A DNA stretch of 64,000 bases from NCBI RefSeq assembly GCF_042242105.1, contig NC_092035.1, positions 8,845,477 to 8,909,476 of the forward strand. The letters run 5' to 3'. A program made the position numbers and the translations under genes. Shown here piece after piece: positions 21,141 through 35,800 of this stretch (its first letter is position 1; every line of letters begins with the position of its first letter). The DNA is from Pempheris klunzingeri. Its lineage: Eukaryota; Chordata; Actinopteri; Acropomatiformes; Pempheridae. The notes beneath the pieces were generated by a model that saw nothing but the letters and a program-made list of their open reading frames with translations, did not search any database and had not been told where the DNA came from.

Positions 21141-23796
21141 GATATGATGACCTAACTTTATGAACATGGTCACAGTGGGCATTGATGCAAAATGCATGAG
21201 CATCCCCTCCTGAAAGATACATAATTACGTGAATACAGAATAATAGCTGATGCACAGTGCTACCTCATTACTGCCTGTTAACCCCAGGCTTGCAAATGGG
21301 AAATATTTGAAGAATTCAGCACTACTCACATTGCTCAGACCATTTTGGAATCCATTTTAACAAATAAGCACCAGGTGCAAGAATGGAGGACAGTAAATTT
21401 TATGATAATATCTCAAGAACGTAACAGAGTCTCCAGCAAGTGCAATAAACCACTGCAGGGATGATTTTTGGTTTAATGTTCATCCACAGGAGCCAAATAA
21501 AACATGCCGGCTGATTATAATAATTAACTGCCTTACAAGACTCAGAGTCTACAGCAACGTTAGCAGCTCTGTAAAGCTGCACTTAGAGCTGCATGCTACC
21601 ACTAACAGGCTCACAGTGACAATGCTGACATGCTGATATTTTGCCGGGATAATAGCATCTTAGTTAGTCATTTAATGTAACACAGCTCAGCTGTGAAGGA
21701 GGCCTGTGTGTGTTTCTCTGCTCCTGTTTCCATAAATGTGCCGGTCAGTCAAGCAGCTACCTACCACTTGGCAGACTAGCATTTCTGTCCATAGATCTAA
21801 GCTGCTATCATGGGTAAAAATGCTACCCATACATGGGTTTAGCATAACCTATAGTCAGGTACAGTAATTCTGTAGACTATAGTCATGATCATGAATGCTC
21901 TTTTTCAAAAACATTTAAAACATTGACAACACTGACTGACATCTAACCGCCCTGACTTCTGGGCTTGTTGTGAACTCCAGTGGGCTCGTCTTGCCCCTCC
22001 CTGCTCCAGGAAGTTCCTCTGACTTACTATGAGCTTAACTTGGCAGCCACAACTGTGACAGGAAGGGTCAAAAATCACACAAAATTACTTTGGGTGCTTG
22101 CACCTGATGCTCATTTGTCGAAGTCTGTTCCAAAATGCTGTGAGCGATTTCAGCGCTGCTGAACTGTGCAATTAGACCTTTTCCCAGTTGTAAGCCTGGG
22201 GGCTGCAGTCACTAATGAGGTAGTGGAGGGTATGTGTCTGCTGTTGCACTGTGTGCATAAAATTATGTATATGTATAGAGGCCCCCGAGGTGGGGTAGCT
22301 GCACCGCCAGCACCAACTGATGCTCGACTAGTGGCTGGTGGTAGTTTAAGGCAGATTCTGGTGTTTGCTGGTAAATCTCCTGCATGGTGAGATTACTTTG
22401 TTCAGTCACACCGACGTCATACCTGAAAACAGCTCCTTTATGCAGCAAAGGGTTCATTAAAATTCAGGCAAGTAGTAATTACGTGGAAGATAATTACTAC
22501 ACAGTTTTGCATATGAGACCACTCAAGCATGTGGCACCCTGATCATTTATGCCATTTTACATATCTTTACATATCATGAATGCAAGCCCACAGAGCAAAG
22601 GCTCTCAAAGTGCACTAATAGCTTTCTGATTCGCATGATGTTCCCAACACTGTTTCCCCATCATCATCCTGAGAAGATGGAAAAGCAGCTATAAATAGAA
22701 ATAGAATTCCACATGTGTGAAAACTTGCTGCATGCCTTCACTCTGAAGCGATGCCTATCTTGCGCAATAACTTTTTCACCAGATTCCTTCTGAAAAGCCA
22801 CTAAACAAATGAAACTGTGATGTGGCTAAACTAATTTTTGCCAATAACCACAAACAGGCCAAATATATATAAGTGTGCAGAGGGCATGGTCGCTGAGGAG
22901 AAATGTTAAGGCCAACATAAAATTTACAAAAAAATACAATAAACCATTTTTTCATATAGACGACATGATTTATCCATTAAACTCAGACAGACTTTAGATA
23001 TGCAGGAAATGGTAGTTGAACAGAAATGAATTAAAAATATGAATGCAATAACTCATCAGTCAGTAATGAGAACAGCAGTCGTGGTCTTGGAAGGTCAGCA
23101 GGAGCCTTTGGTCGCAAAAGCCACTGCAGTTAGATGAAAGTTTGAAGGTCAGCCAGGAGAAGTAGCAGGATTATTTATAATAGACTGTATGGTTGCAGTT
23201 TGAAGCAATAGTGCAGGAATTCATATTTTCCTCCTCTCTTATCACTTGCCTCATAACCAGGCCGCAATCTAACATTTCTTTGGTTGAAAAAACGATGTTT
23301 CAGTCCTGCCCACTGACATTTAACTCAGCCAATGAGATTACTTCTGCCTCGGGATCAGCAAAAGCCTGCAAGAAATGTTTGTATAACTAAAAACTTCAAT
23401 TCTCATGTACAGCCGCATGGCATCTGCGCAAGTGTGTGTGTGTGTGTGTGTGTGCGCGAGTGTGTGTCGGCGCTCATCAGTTCTCAGGGACCAGAGGTAG
23501 GGTGACATTTCTGAAGGCACGTAAAACCTTGCCACTGTCTCACAGCACTGTCTGTTTGGATTACAGCCGCAGTGTGTGTGGTGTCGACAGGGAAAGCTCT
23601 CTCAAAGTGTGTAAAAATACCCGACTCCTGTCATGTCTAATGCACAGGAAATGAAAACAGACAACATGACTTCAGTGAGTGTTAAAAGGGGCTGGTGAGC
23701 AGCAGCTTATGTTAAATATGCATATGTATCATATGCTCTAAATGAAGCAAAACAGCTTGAATACTAATGAAGTGATTATCCAGAATTTGACAGTTT
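21141..23796. other. Intergenic DNA between the direct-repeat copies
   Basis: No gene is seen. An R2 repeat fragment is at about 21580-21690 (CTCACAGTGACAATGCTGAC). A (TG)12 run is at 23431-23454. The rest is unremarkable AT-rich DNA. Confidence 0.55.
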
Positions 23797-24049
23797 CGGC
23801 TTATTTTCTTCATGCTGAACTGTAATTTCAGCCTCTGATGCGCTCTTTTGGAACGGCACCTGAATAATAAACTAACCTGTTTCACAAAGAGTTAAAGGGT
23901 CAGTTCACCCACATTACAAAATAAACATATTTTATAACTCAATGCTGGTGTGCTGCCAAAACCTTAAGCAGTCTGTTCAGAGCAAATAAACATTTCTAGT
24001 TATTTCTTGTTTCGACACACAAAACCATTGAAACATGTTGAAATATTCT
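23797..24049 (+). repeat. Direct repeat pair, copy 2
   Basis: Same element as 20887-21140, same orientation, with small indels (for example an extra AATG after TATAACTC). No inverted termini or target-site duplication are obvious at either copy. Confidence 0.85.
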
Positions 24050-26064
24050 TTATTGTTGGCAAATATACTTAGATTTCCTGGAAATCTATTATGACTTTTC
24101 CCCCAATAAAACTTATTACTGAGTGTAATAACTCACAACTTATTCTATGAATTAATTCTCAAAATAATATAACTAATACAACTGACTTTATCTGAAATTG
24201 CTGAGAATTGAGACTCCATTAACACAATATTCTAACTTTGTCAAAAAATAAAGATTTATTTTTGCACTGTGGTATCTGATCATGCTGATGGTTTTGGTTT
24301 CATGTGGTGAGATTTTACCTTAGATATCAAGCAGATATCCCAGAAACCGCGGCAAATACTTCAAAACCTAGACACATAAAACTAAAAACTACCTTCATAG
24401 GAAGATAAAACTTGAGCAACAGCTCTGGTTCCACCAGCTATGTGGAAGTTCAACCATAGCTTAGTTTGAGCAACGTTAGGTCAGAGTTTATGTGCTACTA
24501 AGATTTTAAGGGTTGAACCTTTAAATAGTTCCAGTGTAGGCACAAGTTACAACCTAAATCTTACACCTAACCTTTAGTAGGTGTTAAGTACTCTGTAAAA
24601 TCGCAGCTGTCGTGGCGAAAATTGCTTTGAAAAGTGGGACAACTTTGAGGATGATGGACAAGAATAGTGCTTTTCACTGACTGGCTACAGGAAATGTTAA
24701 AATGTAATTTTCTGCAACAACAGTTTACTTAGTGAGTACCAGAGTAGCTACGATGTACCGTTCATCTCTGTGGTGCAACCAAACACTTAACATAAGAGAG
24801 AACTTGAGTATCGGTGGTGCAACAGGCTGCAGATCTTTTGAAATCAAAACCCTGAGTTATCCAAATGTATACACTAAGAAAGAGTATTTTTCCAGCGCGA
24901 TGGTCTGCGCCCTGTTCCTCCACCCCTCCAGGCTGAATGACACGAGACAGCACTGTGGTGACTGCGTGGTGCACAAAGGGTGCAGGGGGGGCTTGCCGAT
25001 GCCGCGGCTCATAATGCCCTGCTAACCTGTGCTTTCAGCTTCCATTCAAAACAACAGAAGATCATAGTCCCTGTCAGGTCTGGGAGGGCGGCGGTCTTGT
25101 GACTCTGATACAGTTTGATAGAGGGGATGGGTTTTCACACTCAATGCCCAACGGTAATGTTTTAGCTCGTGTCAGTGTGCAATGCTGCTGTTTGTCAGCC
25201 CACTGGAGGATGAAACAATTCCTCATAGAAACACAAATGTGTGATAGATTTTTACAAGACAATAATATCACGAGAGAGGGGAGTCGCACTTGTTACCATG
25301 CAATGAAACAGTCGATTGTTGCATACACATCTGAGGTCACAGCGTGGAATCTAATGTGTATTGATGTGTTCATGTCAGCTGTCTCTTTGGTTTTATCACA
25401 TGCTCTGATGATCGCCATCCTCCCTGAGAGCCACCTACACAGACCACATGTGGCTGTGAGACAATAGTGGACTTACACGGTGTATATGAGGGTGTGGCAG
25501 GAGGAGCGGATGGAAGGATGTCAGTGTTAATGTATGTACAAGCATTTCTGATCATTAATCGTTTGGCCTTTTTGCAGCTGGACTATCATACATCTGTCTG
25601 AGTCCCTGCTAACTGTATAAAATGTATCTGTGACACACACATTTGCACTCACACCAGCCAGGTCGAACTAAAACAATTAAATGTGCGAATTGGCCTCCAG
25701 AAAACTGACCAACGTTATTAACCAGGAAGGCAGATAATGTTAACAGACAGCTGGAGGTGCTCCAATGAGTTCATCACACTTCAGACCCCCCAGGGCTGAT
25801 TTAACTCGTCATGGTTGGATTACACACACCAGCATGATACTGTGCCGAGGGGCGCCTTTGCGAAACATACAGCGACCACATCAGCTAAGACAAATCTCTC
25901 AAAGGTCAAGTGTTGTAACGGTTTTCTACAAGTGTATGTAGATGCAGGTCAAGTAAGGAGTCTCGGGGAAATAATTTTAATAAGTGCAGTAATGTTGTAC
26001 TAAATAATGTATACAGCAGGCAAAAAGAGAAGCACTGTTAAAACAGGACTGAAAATTTACAGTT

Positions 26065-26275
26065 ACAGGCTAACATTTGCTAATTAGTACTAAAAACACA
26101 AAAATCAAATGCAAAAAATGGTGGAAATATTAGTTCTGCAGTTACAAACCAAAGCTTTGTACAAATTGAAATTCCATCCTGGTGACGGCAAATTAAAAAT
26201 ATGAGGGGATGTTTAGCTCATCCTGTAGGGGACATGAATATCCGTATTGATTTCAATCCATGCAGAATCAGAATT
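26065..26275 (+). repeat. Dispersed repeat family R2 copy
   Basis: CAGGCTAACATTTGCTAATT at the left and GGGGACATGAATATCCGT at the right match the two ends of the R2 repeat; the middle is diverged or deleted. Confidence 0.5.
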
Positions 26276-27574
26276 GTTGAGTTATTTCACCAAAAATCAC
26301 AAATGTGAAATTCAGTTTGGCTCTAGAGGAAATGTAAGATCCCCAAAAGTGTCTGGGATACACCATCATCGTGTTCACTACTGCTGACTGAGCAGATGGT
26401 CTGGTAGTTTTGTGTTATTTGTGTAACCTGACTGATCAATAAACTGATCATCCGCAAACACTGAAGCAGAATTCACTATCTAACACACAGAAGCAAACAG
26501 GTCCAACTTGAATCTTTGAGGTTTGTTATAATCACCTCTGAATGCTTCAACGTTTGCTGGCCTGTAGTCCTGGTAACCTTTGCTCTACGGCATCATTAAA
26601 TAAAAGCCTTGTGACATATCAAAGTGCGCACATGTCCTTTCCTCTTTTAATGACTCACACTCTATAAACCAGAATGCCGCCACACTTCACTAGGTTTTGT
26701 GTTTTCCAGTCTGCAGGCAGGGTTATAGTGGTGCGCGCTGAAGCGTGACCATATTGCTCTGCTATAACTGGCTTTGTCTGCTGGCTTTGTGCCTGCGTAC
26801 AGTGCGGGAATGTGTATGTGTGTGGCGTGCCAGACAAGGTGAGATCGCTGACCTCTCTCAATCAGACAGGGGCAATGATCCGACCAGCGCTGACCTAATT
26901 TGGTGGTGGTATCGCTGATCTGGTCATGTTACCGTCAGCAACCTGTGCTCCGTTTAAATTCCCTGCAGCTGTTAGCTGTGACAGGTGGAGGGAAATCAAC
27001 GGTAGGTAGGTAGGTAGGTGGGGAGAGGTGGTGTGTTTGGTGGTCCAGGTCTGTGTTTTAGTTTGTCAGTGATGCCACTACAAAATGTTCCTTTTTATTA
27101 GACACCAAACAGATGCTATGTGACATCTTGCTTTATTTTCAGGGAAATAAACCTTCGATCAACAGATTATTTCTCAGTTATAATTCTGTGAATGCTCCTT
27201 TTTATTCAAGTGTCAAGTGAAGAAGGAAAAAGGTTAATAATGCACATGAATCTGAACTATGTAATACGCGTTCCCAACACTTTGCAGTCAGCTCTCTCCT
27301 AAAGGTGATCTCTATTTACAGGTTTCCACTTACTCTTGTATTATTAAAAAAAACACAGAGTGCTGCACAGCCTGTCAAAACAGCTGTATGATGTCTTCAG
27401 TGGCTCAGGAGGGAAACGGTGATATCACCGGGGCTTTTTGCTCGTACAGCCTGAAGATTACATATTTTCACAAGAGAGCTGGCATGACAACAAACACTGA
27501 GTCTGATCTGAGAGACGTTCAGGAGCTTTCCAGGCAGGTTGCGGCTCTCAGATGTTCTAGTATCCTGATTTGCT

Positions 27575-27655
27575 TCGTGTGTCCAAGCATTTTGTAAAGT
27601 CTGCTTTTAAAGGTGCTGTACAAATAAAGTTCTTCTTCATATTATTATTATCATT
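27575..27655 (+). mobile_element. LINE (L2-like) 3' tail
   Basis: TTTTGTAAAGTCTGC, then AAAGGTGCTGTACAAATAAA and an ATT-rich end, resembles the conserved 3' tail of fish L2-type retrotransposons and the SINEs that borrow it. No ORF remains. Confidence 0.5.
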
Positions 27656-29084
27656 ACTATTGAGAATATAGCATCAAGCTCAAAGCATGGCCGTGCCTTT
27701 GATTATCCCCAATGTTATTAAAGTGCGATACCAAATCATTGATGCAATCTTTTAGCAATGAGCTAACCTTTTTTTCATGATGACTAATTCATGATGGCAC
27801 GTTAGTTTTGTTGTTGCCACATAATCCTTTAGTTCTGAAGGAATGTGCACTTCACTGACACAACACAACACAAAATGCACAATTTGGACTCTAAAGACAT
27901 TTCATGAAATTGTATGTGCATTCATTGTTATTCAAGGCTAAGACTACATTAGGCTAATGCACACTAATATCATACAGGGACTGTTCCTCTAATCTTTGGG
28001 CCCCTCATGAATATGAAAGGAATCTGTTGTGGTATTGATTGGCCAGCCATTTCAAAAGGTCAAAATAATCCATCTGGACCAGGAGCACACTTAATGAATT
28101 TGACTAAATAGAAAAATGTATGTGTTTAGGACATAGGGGGCTTGAATCTGATTATCTTTGGATGCAGTGTGTATACAGTAACAATTAGCCTGTCAAGATT
28201 ATTTCCATGTTATCATTTAAAAAATTTTAACAAAAAATAGACTGCTTAACCACAGAAACATCTAGTTAAGGTAATTAAGTTGAATCCCACCTTAATTACA
28301 CCTTACAGCCTTTTTCATCTTTTTAATGACACTAAACTAGAGCATATTATGGGGCCAGTCCTCATATTCTTTGCTTCTCCCACTGGATTAAGGCCATTGA
28401 TTCACCCAGTGCACTTCGAGGTCAAAAATTGGCTGTTTGTCCAATCAATGGTCACCTTACTGCTGTCTATCTGCCAATCAATAGGCCTACCTGCTTTAAT
28501 CTTCCCACAGGTCCCTCTCAACATGTAACCCAGCGTCTATCCCTGGTGTGGACCTGCACCCTCACCGGCAGCAAAAGCTCATAACGGAGCCCAAATTGGT
28601 CAGGATCTCCTGAGGTGGAAGGTAAAAATCAATAACTTGAGAGAGAGAAGCCGTGAAGGATGCAGGCGATGTTGATTGATATGATCCTCTTCCGGGGAGA
28701 TAATGATAACCTCATTGTTGTGTGGAAGCAAAGATCGAGGTTATGGACTGTAGAGAGACCTTTTCTTATTTTAGAGAAGTTTTATGGACAAAAATTTCCT
28801 GTAGCAGGTGGAAAATTAAGTCAAGTATTTTACTTTGAGGTGTTACGAATCATTGTTTTATGTCTTTAATGATGCCCTCATGGTACTCCTCAAATCCCCA
28901 GAGGGTAGGGGGAGTAAAGCAACTAATCCCATTGATAACCGTTGATGAGGTGGTCGTACAAAGAATCAAACCTTCAGTGACCAATAGTTTAACACTTTTA
29001 ACTCATTCTTTGACCACCATAAGAGGCTGCAAACATACCACCACTGATATGTGATTACCTAATAAAGTTAATATGGCTGACATG

Positions 29085-29400
29085 TTGGCAAACAGCTGCT
29101 AATTTACACCCCAGCAGATATAGCACAATATTAGTATTTATTTGGAGTCATGTTTCTGGCCACATGGTGAATAGAAGTCCATTATTCACTCTCTTTTAGC
29201 TCTGTTTTGGTCGCTACCAACTCCTGAGAAAAACATTGGCTCTTTAGCTGCTAAATGCTTCACTACTTTCACCTGCTAGTCTCTGACAGTGTCTATCTGC
29301 TGTTTGGTGTTGAACAGCTAGTATTAAGTTGGTTTTTAGAGCTTAGCTGAAAACGTGTGCCTGCTGCTGCTTTGGACCGCATGTACGAGATCATGTGGTG
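29085..29400 (+). repeat. Dispersed repeat R6, plus copy
   Basis: GGCTCTTTAGCTGCTAAATG and the following ...CTGTTTGGTGTTGAACAGC... are phrases of a common percomorph repeat. The same phrase occurs inverted near 35738-35770. Confidence 0.5.
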
Positions 29401-32400
29401 ATCATTTTCTCTTAAGTTTCTCATTTAAAGTCATAATTTGATCCATTGTTATTTTAAAAATGTTGACTTGTCTGACGGACATATAATAGGAAACTTTGTG
29501 AAAGCTTTTTCAGTTGTTTTACAGGAAGTGATTTGTTTAGTTTGGAATAAACAGGAGACGAAGAAGGATAGCATGAAGAATGAAAGCCAGAACTAGCCTC
29601 GAAGGCAAACTAAATTGATTAGATTTGATAAATGATCTCTGAGAAGCAGAAACAACACATCGACAAGCACTTTACTAGCAACAATGGAGTCAAAAAACCA
29701 AAAAAAAAAAAAAAAAATGATGATCTTGTGCTTGTGAATTACCACACAGTAAGAAGCAGTGACAGATAGTACCAAGCCCACCACCCCCACCCTGCACTCA
29801 CGGTGCAGCAGCGGGGCCACATGAGGGAGGTAAATAGGTTTTGACAGCACATTACAAAGCCTCTCGGCTGGGCTGGGCTGCAGCATCGTGTGTTTGAAAG
29901 GATGGTGAAGGACACACAACACACACACACACACAGACAGACTAACACATTTATATTCAGAGTCGCTCTATAATCCAGATACAGTGAGTGGAAGAAAGTA
30001 CAGGTGCAGCATGTTGACAAGATAGGGACACTTCAGGGTTTTGAACTAGTAACCCTGCCGTGAGAAACAATTACATTTAAAGATGCTACATAGAGTATCG
30101 TTTTGAGGAATGAAAAATGATGTTGCTCTGTGTTAGACAAGAAGATTAACACTACTCTCATATATCTCAATCTCATATATCTTGTTTAAGATATTTTACG
30201 TTTGGACAGCTAACCATCTGTTGACTGTAGCTTCATACTCAGCTTACAGGTGCATGGTGCATGTTTATTTCCAAAAATCCCAGTAAAGGAACTACCATAC
30301 ATATAATTCTTTTATGGCTCACTGTGCAACCAAACTATTTTTTCGACTCCAGGAAGTCAGGGTCACAGTGTTCTCTTATTCTATTATCTTTATTTTTGTA
30401 ATGAAACTCATTTCACATCTCTTTTTTTTCCAGAATTTACCTCTAAAAAGAAAACATAACAAATTTGACAGACATTTGTCCTTCTCAGATTCGTTCTGGA
30501 GACAATCACTCGATCAAGGTCACAACGATTGCCTCCTCTGCACAAAGCAAATTAAGTCAACTGTCGTGAATGTGCCTGCATGTGTGGAATCTATTATCTT
30601 CTGCTCTGAGGTACCTTGAAAGATTGTTTGGCGTAAATGCCGCGATGCACCGCTCCTCCGTCTTCTATTGAGTCGTTCTAAACCAACCAGGATTCAGTTG
30701 CTTTTTCCAGGCACTCTACAAAGGTTAAAAAAGACTCTACCCTTTACCTCTGCACACACACAATGTCACCCTCCATTGCTTATTCATACACCCACACAGA
30801 CAGGTAAACACATACACTGGCAGCAGAAGATGAGGGTCAAGGACAGGTGGGACCTCAGAGTGACATTGTTGAAAGCTGATGGCCTCTCCAAAACAAGCAC
30901 AGGGGCCGGGATGCAGAGAGAGAGCGGCAAATGAAAGAAAGCTATCAGCAGTGGCAGCTGGATTGGTTGTGACAAGGTACTGATGGGATAGAGAGGCTCG
31001 ACCAATGTAGAAAGCCCTGCCGTCAGCAGTTCTGTGCCTTCAGGTAATGGGCAAATAACATGAATTCACTTCCTCGCTGATGCACTCACTGCGACACTTT
31101 GATTCCAGGGAGAGTGCTTTCCTTTGTTGCCTCACAGAGCAACAAGGGTTGGTGGGAGAAGCAGCCGCATCCAGTCGCACCATTTCTCCCAGCAGATAAA
31201 CTTCCATCTTTGTCTCCCTCGCTGCCGCTGCTGCTGCCTGCATGTTTTTGCTGAGCATCCAAAATGGAAAAAAAAAAAAAACCCTTGTAATTTTAGGCTG
31301 CTTCTGTTTCCCGTTACACAAAACCAGCTTTGATACGAAATAGCCCTGATTCACTCTCCCCCGACAGATGGAGGTGAAGCGCCTTTTCCGATTTGCAGCT
31401 ACCAGCCCGGCTTCACTCAATTACCCAGTGGCATTTTTGTGACCTTCCACAAGATAGTAATGACCTCGCAGTCCCGCTGAGCTCCTCTTTTCTTTTTTTT
31501 CTTCTTTTTTCCAGGGTACAGCAGGTCCTCCATCACAGCACGAGCTGATTGATGTCTTAGACACATGACCTCGTGTTAGACAAAGATGACGGCAAATCCA
31601 TTCTGGAGTCTCAATTTCAACATCTAATTTATTTTTACTTTGTTCATGCAGAGGCATTAGTTTTTTTTAAAAGGCCAACAGATTTCTTGTTTTTCATTTT
31701 ATTTTGAAGATTTTTCACATCTTGAATCGATTGAATTTGAAAGCAAATGAGAGTTTTCCTGTTGAATATTGAGCGAACCACACACAGAGTCTAAAATCCC
31801 CTCTGGTGGGATAGTCAGAAACATAAGGGACTAAAGCTGCGTCAAATATATGCTGACAACAATAACCACACAGCACACAACAACAGAGAACTGCGGACAT
31901 TTAAACATGCTAAATGCTTAAATCGGTGTGATCATGCAAAACGTGTCGAATTGAAGAAAACACAGTTCATCCTGTTTCACAGTCAAAGTGAAAGCAATGG
32001 CACAAAGCGAACACAGCCTCATATACAGGGCAGCTGGGATGCATATTAGCACTACACAGGCAGTACGTATAATCCTAACATATTGCTGCTGAGCTTGTTT
32101 CATCATTGTGGGGAAAAATGGTCGCTAAAAATTTGCAAGATTTCTTGAAAACGAAGCAGTGAAAATGGAAGAGGTGGCTTGCCAAGCATGAATAAGTCTC
32201 ATTTTGCATCCTTCGTTGTCTCCTCATTATAACGGCCTGCTGCGTCTTTGTGTGACATGAAACACTGTCCTACTTAACAGGAGGAAACCTTGACACAAGT
32301 GGCTGAAAGTTAGGCTTTTGTGGAGAATATTTGGAGGAAAAATGGACTTGACCTCTGACCTTGTCTGTGATCCTACCAAATGTTCTCTTGTTTGTGCTGC

Positions 32401-35220
32401 TGGCGCGATGCACGAGTGTGAAGATGAGGCTGAGCGATCTTTGATCTGGTTTAAAGTCGGCGGGCGCTGCAACAAACTGCAGTAGATTTTTGTCCTCAAG
32501 AAACAATCTACAATGCCCACATGTGACTGGTTTTTCTAGTCCCAATATCAGGCACAAAAGGAAGCTGACCTTCTCAACTCTGACCTGTGGACAGTCGTGG
32601 TTCACGCTCCACCACCAAGGCTTCAAAATAGAATCCCACTAATTAATGAAGGTGAACGCAGGACAAAAAACATCAGCGCACCAAAATTGCATTTGGGGCA
32701 CGTATGGTTTGCTGCTGCTGCCTGCACCTGCCCCAACGTGGGGGGTCGTTCTGCCTCAGCTGGATCCAGATTCACTGTGGACACACAACTTCGTCAAAGC
32801 CTGTGAATTAATATAGTGTGGATTTAGGATGACTGGAGTTAGTGGTTGGTTAACTAACAACAGGACTGTTTGATTTCTAGACAGATTAGACGGCCAAAAT
32901 CTTAATTGTAGTATTGATTAAAGTATCAAGTATCACAAGACAATTAGTACACAGTCACTCTTGTTGATGATAAAATCACTTGGATAAATACTCAGCATGG
33001 GGAACTTTGGGATTTTCAATGTTGTTATCAGGCTCATCATGGAGCCTCCTTCTACAAACTTTTGACCACATTACGTTCCCATTAGCAGTGAGAGAGCGTT
33101 CTTTAAGCTTTTATAATGATTCGTGTTGAATTGTATGTCTGTAGACAAATATTACATTTCTGCATGTTCACCTGACCTTCTGTAGATTGACTGTGGAGCA
33201 ACTCATTTGAATTAGTTAATTGGAAATGTATTCGTCTTCATTTGCTCCATAATTACTACAAATTTAAATAGTCCTCTTTCCAAACAATGTGCAGTCATAT
33301 ATATGTATGTATATCATATATTTTATAGTAGTTGTGCTGTGCCACTTTCACAGCTTTGTTTTTCATGACTCACTAAATGAGTTTTCTCATTCAGATCCCA
33401 TTAATGCTGTTAGGGGCACTTCATTAGTACCTCATCCTCCTCACATTATTGCACACCAAATAGCTTCAAGCTGGAGCAGCATTAAACTACAAAGCCCTGA
33501 TGAGCGGCGACAGCAATCAGTGTGCAGCATCTAATTGAAACACACACACGACACACACACCTAAACGTAGACTAGCAGTGATATGAGCAGAGGCAGCGCA
33601 CTGTCTAATGAAGTTCGGCGGCTTTGCTCCATATTTAATATGTCAGCTGCTTGTGTGTCACAGTGGCTCTAAAGTGTTGCGACTCTGCGCTGTGATACTG
33701 CAGGCTTTCTGTTCAGCAGTGCTGCACTGACACCCCGAGGCCTCTGTGTCACCCCTCCTGTACAACATGATCGCGTCATTCACAGAGTAGACTCCTGCTT
33801 CTTCTTGCATGACATCACTGCTCAAAAAGATGCAGCTTTCATTAATGTAATGTTGTTTTAATATTTTACACACCAACGTCATTTTACATTTTGTATAAAA
33901 AGGATTACATTGTATTGTTGTGGCGCAATAAAGCGGTACATGCAGCAAATTCACTCTGAACTGATGAAACAAATTCATATAAAGACAATAAGCGGCCTTA
34001 TCAACATTTTACAGAGTCGGCAGAACATTGGCTCCGTGTGATATCATTTTCAGCTTCCTGGGGGAATGTGCCACTGTTCATTTAATCTGTGGCTTCGTGC
34101 AATACTTCCCTCAAAGAGGTGGAAAACAAAGAGGGCGGAGAGAAAGGAAAACACAACTCGTATTTCACGAATTCGGTGGGAAACCAGAAAGCAATCAATG
34201 CAGAACACGTCTTTGCCATTTTCTTATCCAATGACTGAGAAATTGAAGGATCGAGATCTTGTTCGAATGAGCGCTTAATATTAATTCTGGTTGAGTGACA
34301 GCCGCTGCAGTTTGTACATTTAGAAATGAATCCATACATGTGTGTTAAAGTGCACTTGCGTCAATATTGTGTCAAAGCGGATTATTCATTACCAATTCCT
34401 CGACATGCAGAGAGTGTAAACACACCGTGTTATTGATTAGAAGCTGCAAACAGTGTAAAAAAGCAGCTCTTCTAAGCACCGTAATCTATATTTTTTCAAC
34501 TGGAGTTGGATAAAATTAGGAGATAATGAGACATAAAAGGTTTTCCCAAAGGTGGTAAAGAAGGAGCTTCAGTGCAACATCATTTGAAGGAAAGATAAAA
34601 TTACAGCCGTGCTTTTTGTGGTAAAAGTGGAGGTGGAAATCTAACTAGTAAAAAGGGAAAGTACAACATTTTAAGTGTCCTGTGTTTTAGCTTTTTGTCT
34701 TCACATCTACGGCACAATACAATTCAGTCAAACCAGGCTTTTTAAATCCACAACAATGGAGCGGTAACATTATTGTAGATGTAATATTTGTAATATTTCA
34801 AAGACATCCTTGCTTTGCAGCGTCCACTGACTGTCACAGGATGTGACAGCAGGCTGTGGAGACCACTGTGCTCTGCAGTGACACTCTGTCCACTCGCATC
34901 AGCAGCATTGTTCCCTACAGCGGCCTGCCACTATTCTGCCTTTAACCACCTGCTCTGAGGGGAAATAAAGCAGCTAAGGCAACACCTGCCCACATCTGGT
35001 GCCTCTGCAACCACACACTTGCTGTTTTTATGGGTCACAAGATGATGGCTGGTCATTTTTCTGAGGGCCGGGTACAAAATGCTGGCAGGCTACTGAAGTG
35101 GAGAAGAGGCTGGTTTTATCATTCTGGCATGTTGCTCTTAGAAAATGTTTTGAATGAATTCAGTGAAGGAATATATGTCAGTGACATAAAAATAGTTGCA
35201 GCTACATACCCCTTAAACTA
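29401..35220. other. Gene desert block
   Basis: No gene is seen. A 17-18 base poly-A run is at 29700-29717 and short CA tracts near 29918-29935. The AT-rich stretch 33185-33272 is dense in homeodomain-type TAATT/AATTA cores. Confidence 0.5.
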
Positions 35221-35800
35221 GTTTGACATTTTGGGAAATAAGTTTTTTGCTGATTGTTAAATTAGAAGATTGATACCACACATTAAAAATCATTGGTGCC
35301 TTCAAATCAGGGTCATATTTACTGTGTTCATTATTATGGTCCATACTAACGCCCCCTTTTGTTGTATTCGCTACTTTGGATGTGGAAAACTCATCGCATG
35401 TCCCTTTGATGCATAAGAAGGCTCCACAAAAAGCATAGTATTGCAACATATGTGGACTAAATGACTCCTAAAATGTCCAGTTCCACAAATCTGCCAATAA
35501 ATCCCATGACTGTGTCATATGAATAGGGTCGCTAGTGTCAATCCTACAATCCTACAGAAAAATCTTTCTTAGCTCTACAAAGCATTTTAGCATCTGTTAG
35601 CTTATAGTTTTGGTGTTACGGCCCACCTATCAGTGTCATTTCCAGACACAGGCAGATTGTTTCTGCTAAAATATCTGTATTACACAACATGACCAGCTCC
35701 AAATAGCCTGGACAAGCAAAGTTAGCAGCTAGCTGTTGAACACAGTGGAGCATTAAGCAGCTAAAGAGCCAGATGGGTCCGGTTATCTTGTCTTATTTTG
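35221..35800. repeat. R5 leader fragment and inverted R6 copy
   Basis: 35221-35280 reads as the 5' leader of repeat R5. About 35560-35800 includes GCATTAAGCAGCTAAAGAGC, the reverse complement of the R6 phrase at about 29240. Old, nested repeat debris. Confidence 0.45.

Larger units (their letters stand above)
24050..29050. other. Gene desert block
   Basis: No gene is seen. It contains an R2 copy (26065-26275), a short (GGTA)n at 27001-27020 and a LINE-type 3' tail at 27575-27655. Open frames of 60-120 codons here overlap each other on both strands and lack splice or start context. Confidence 0.55.
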
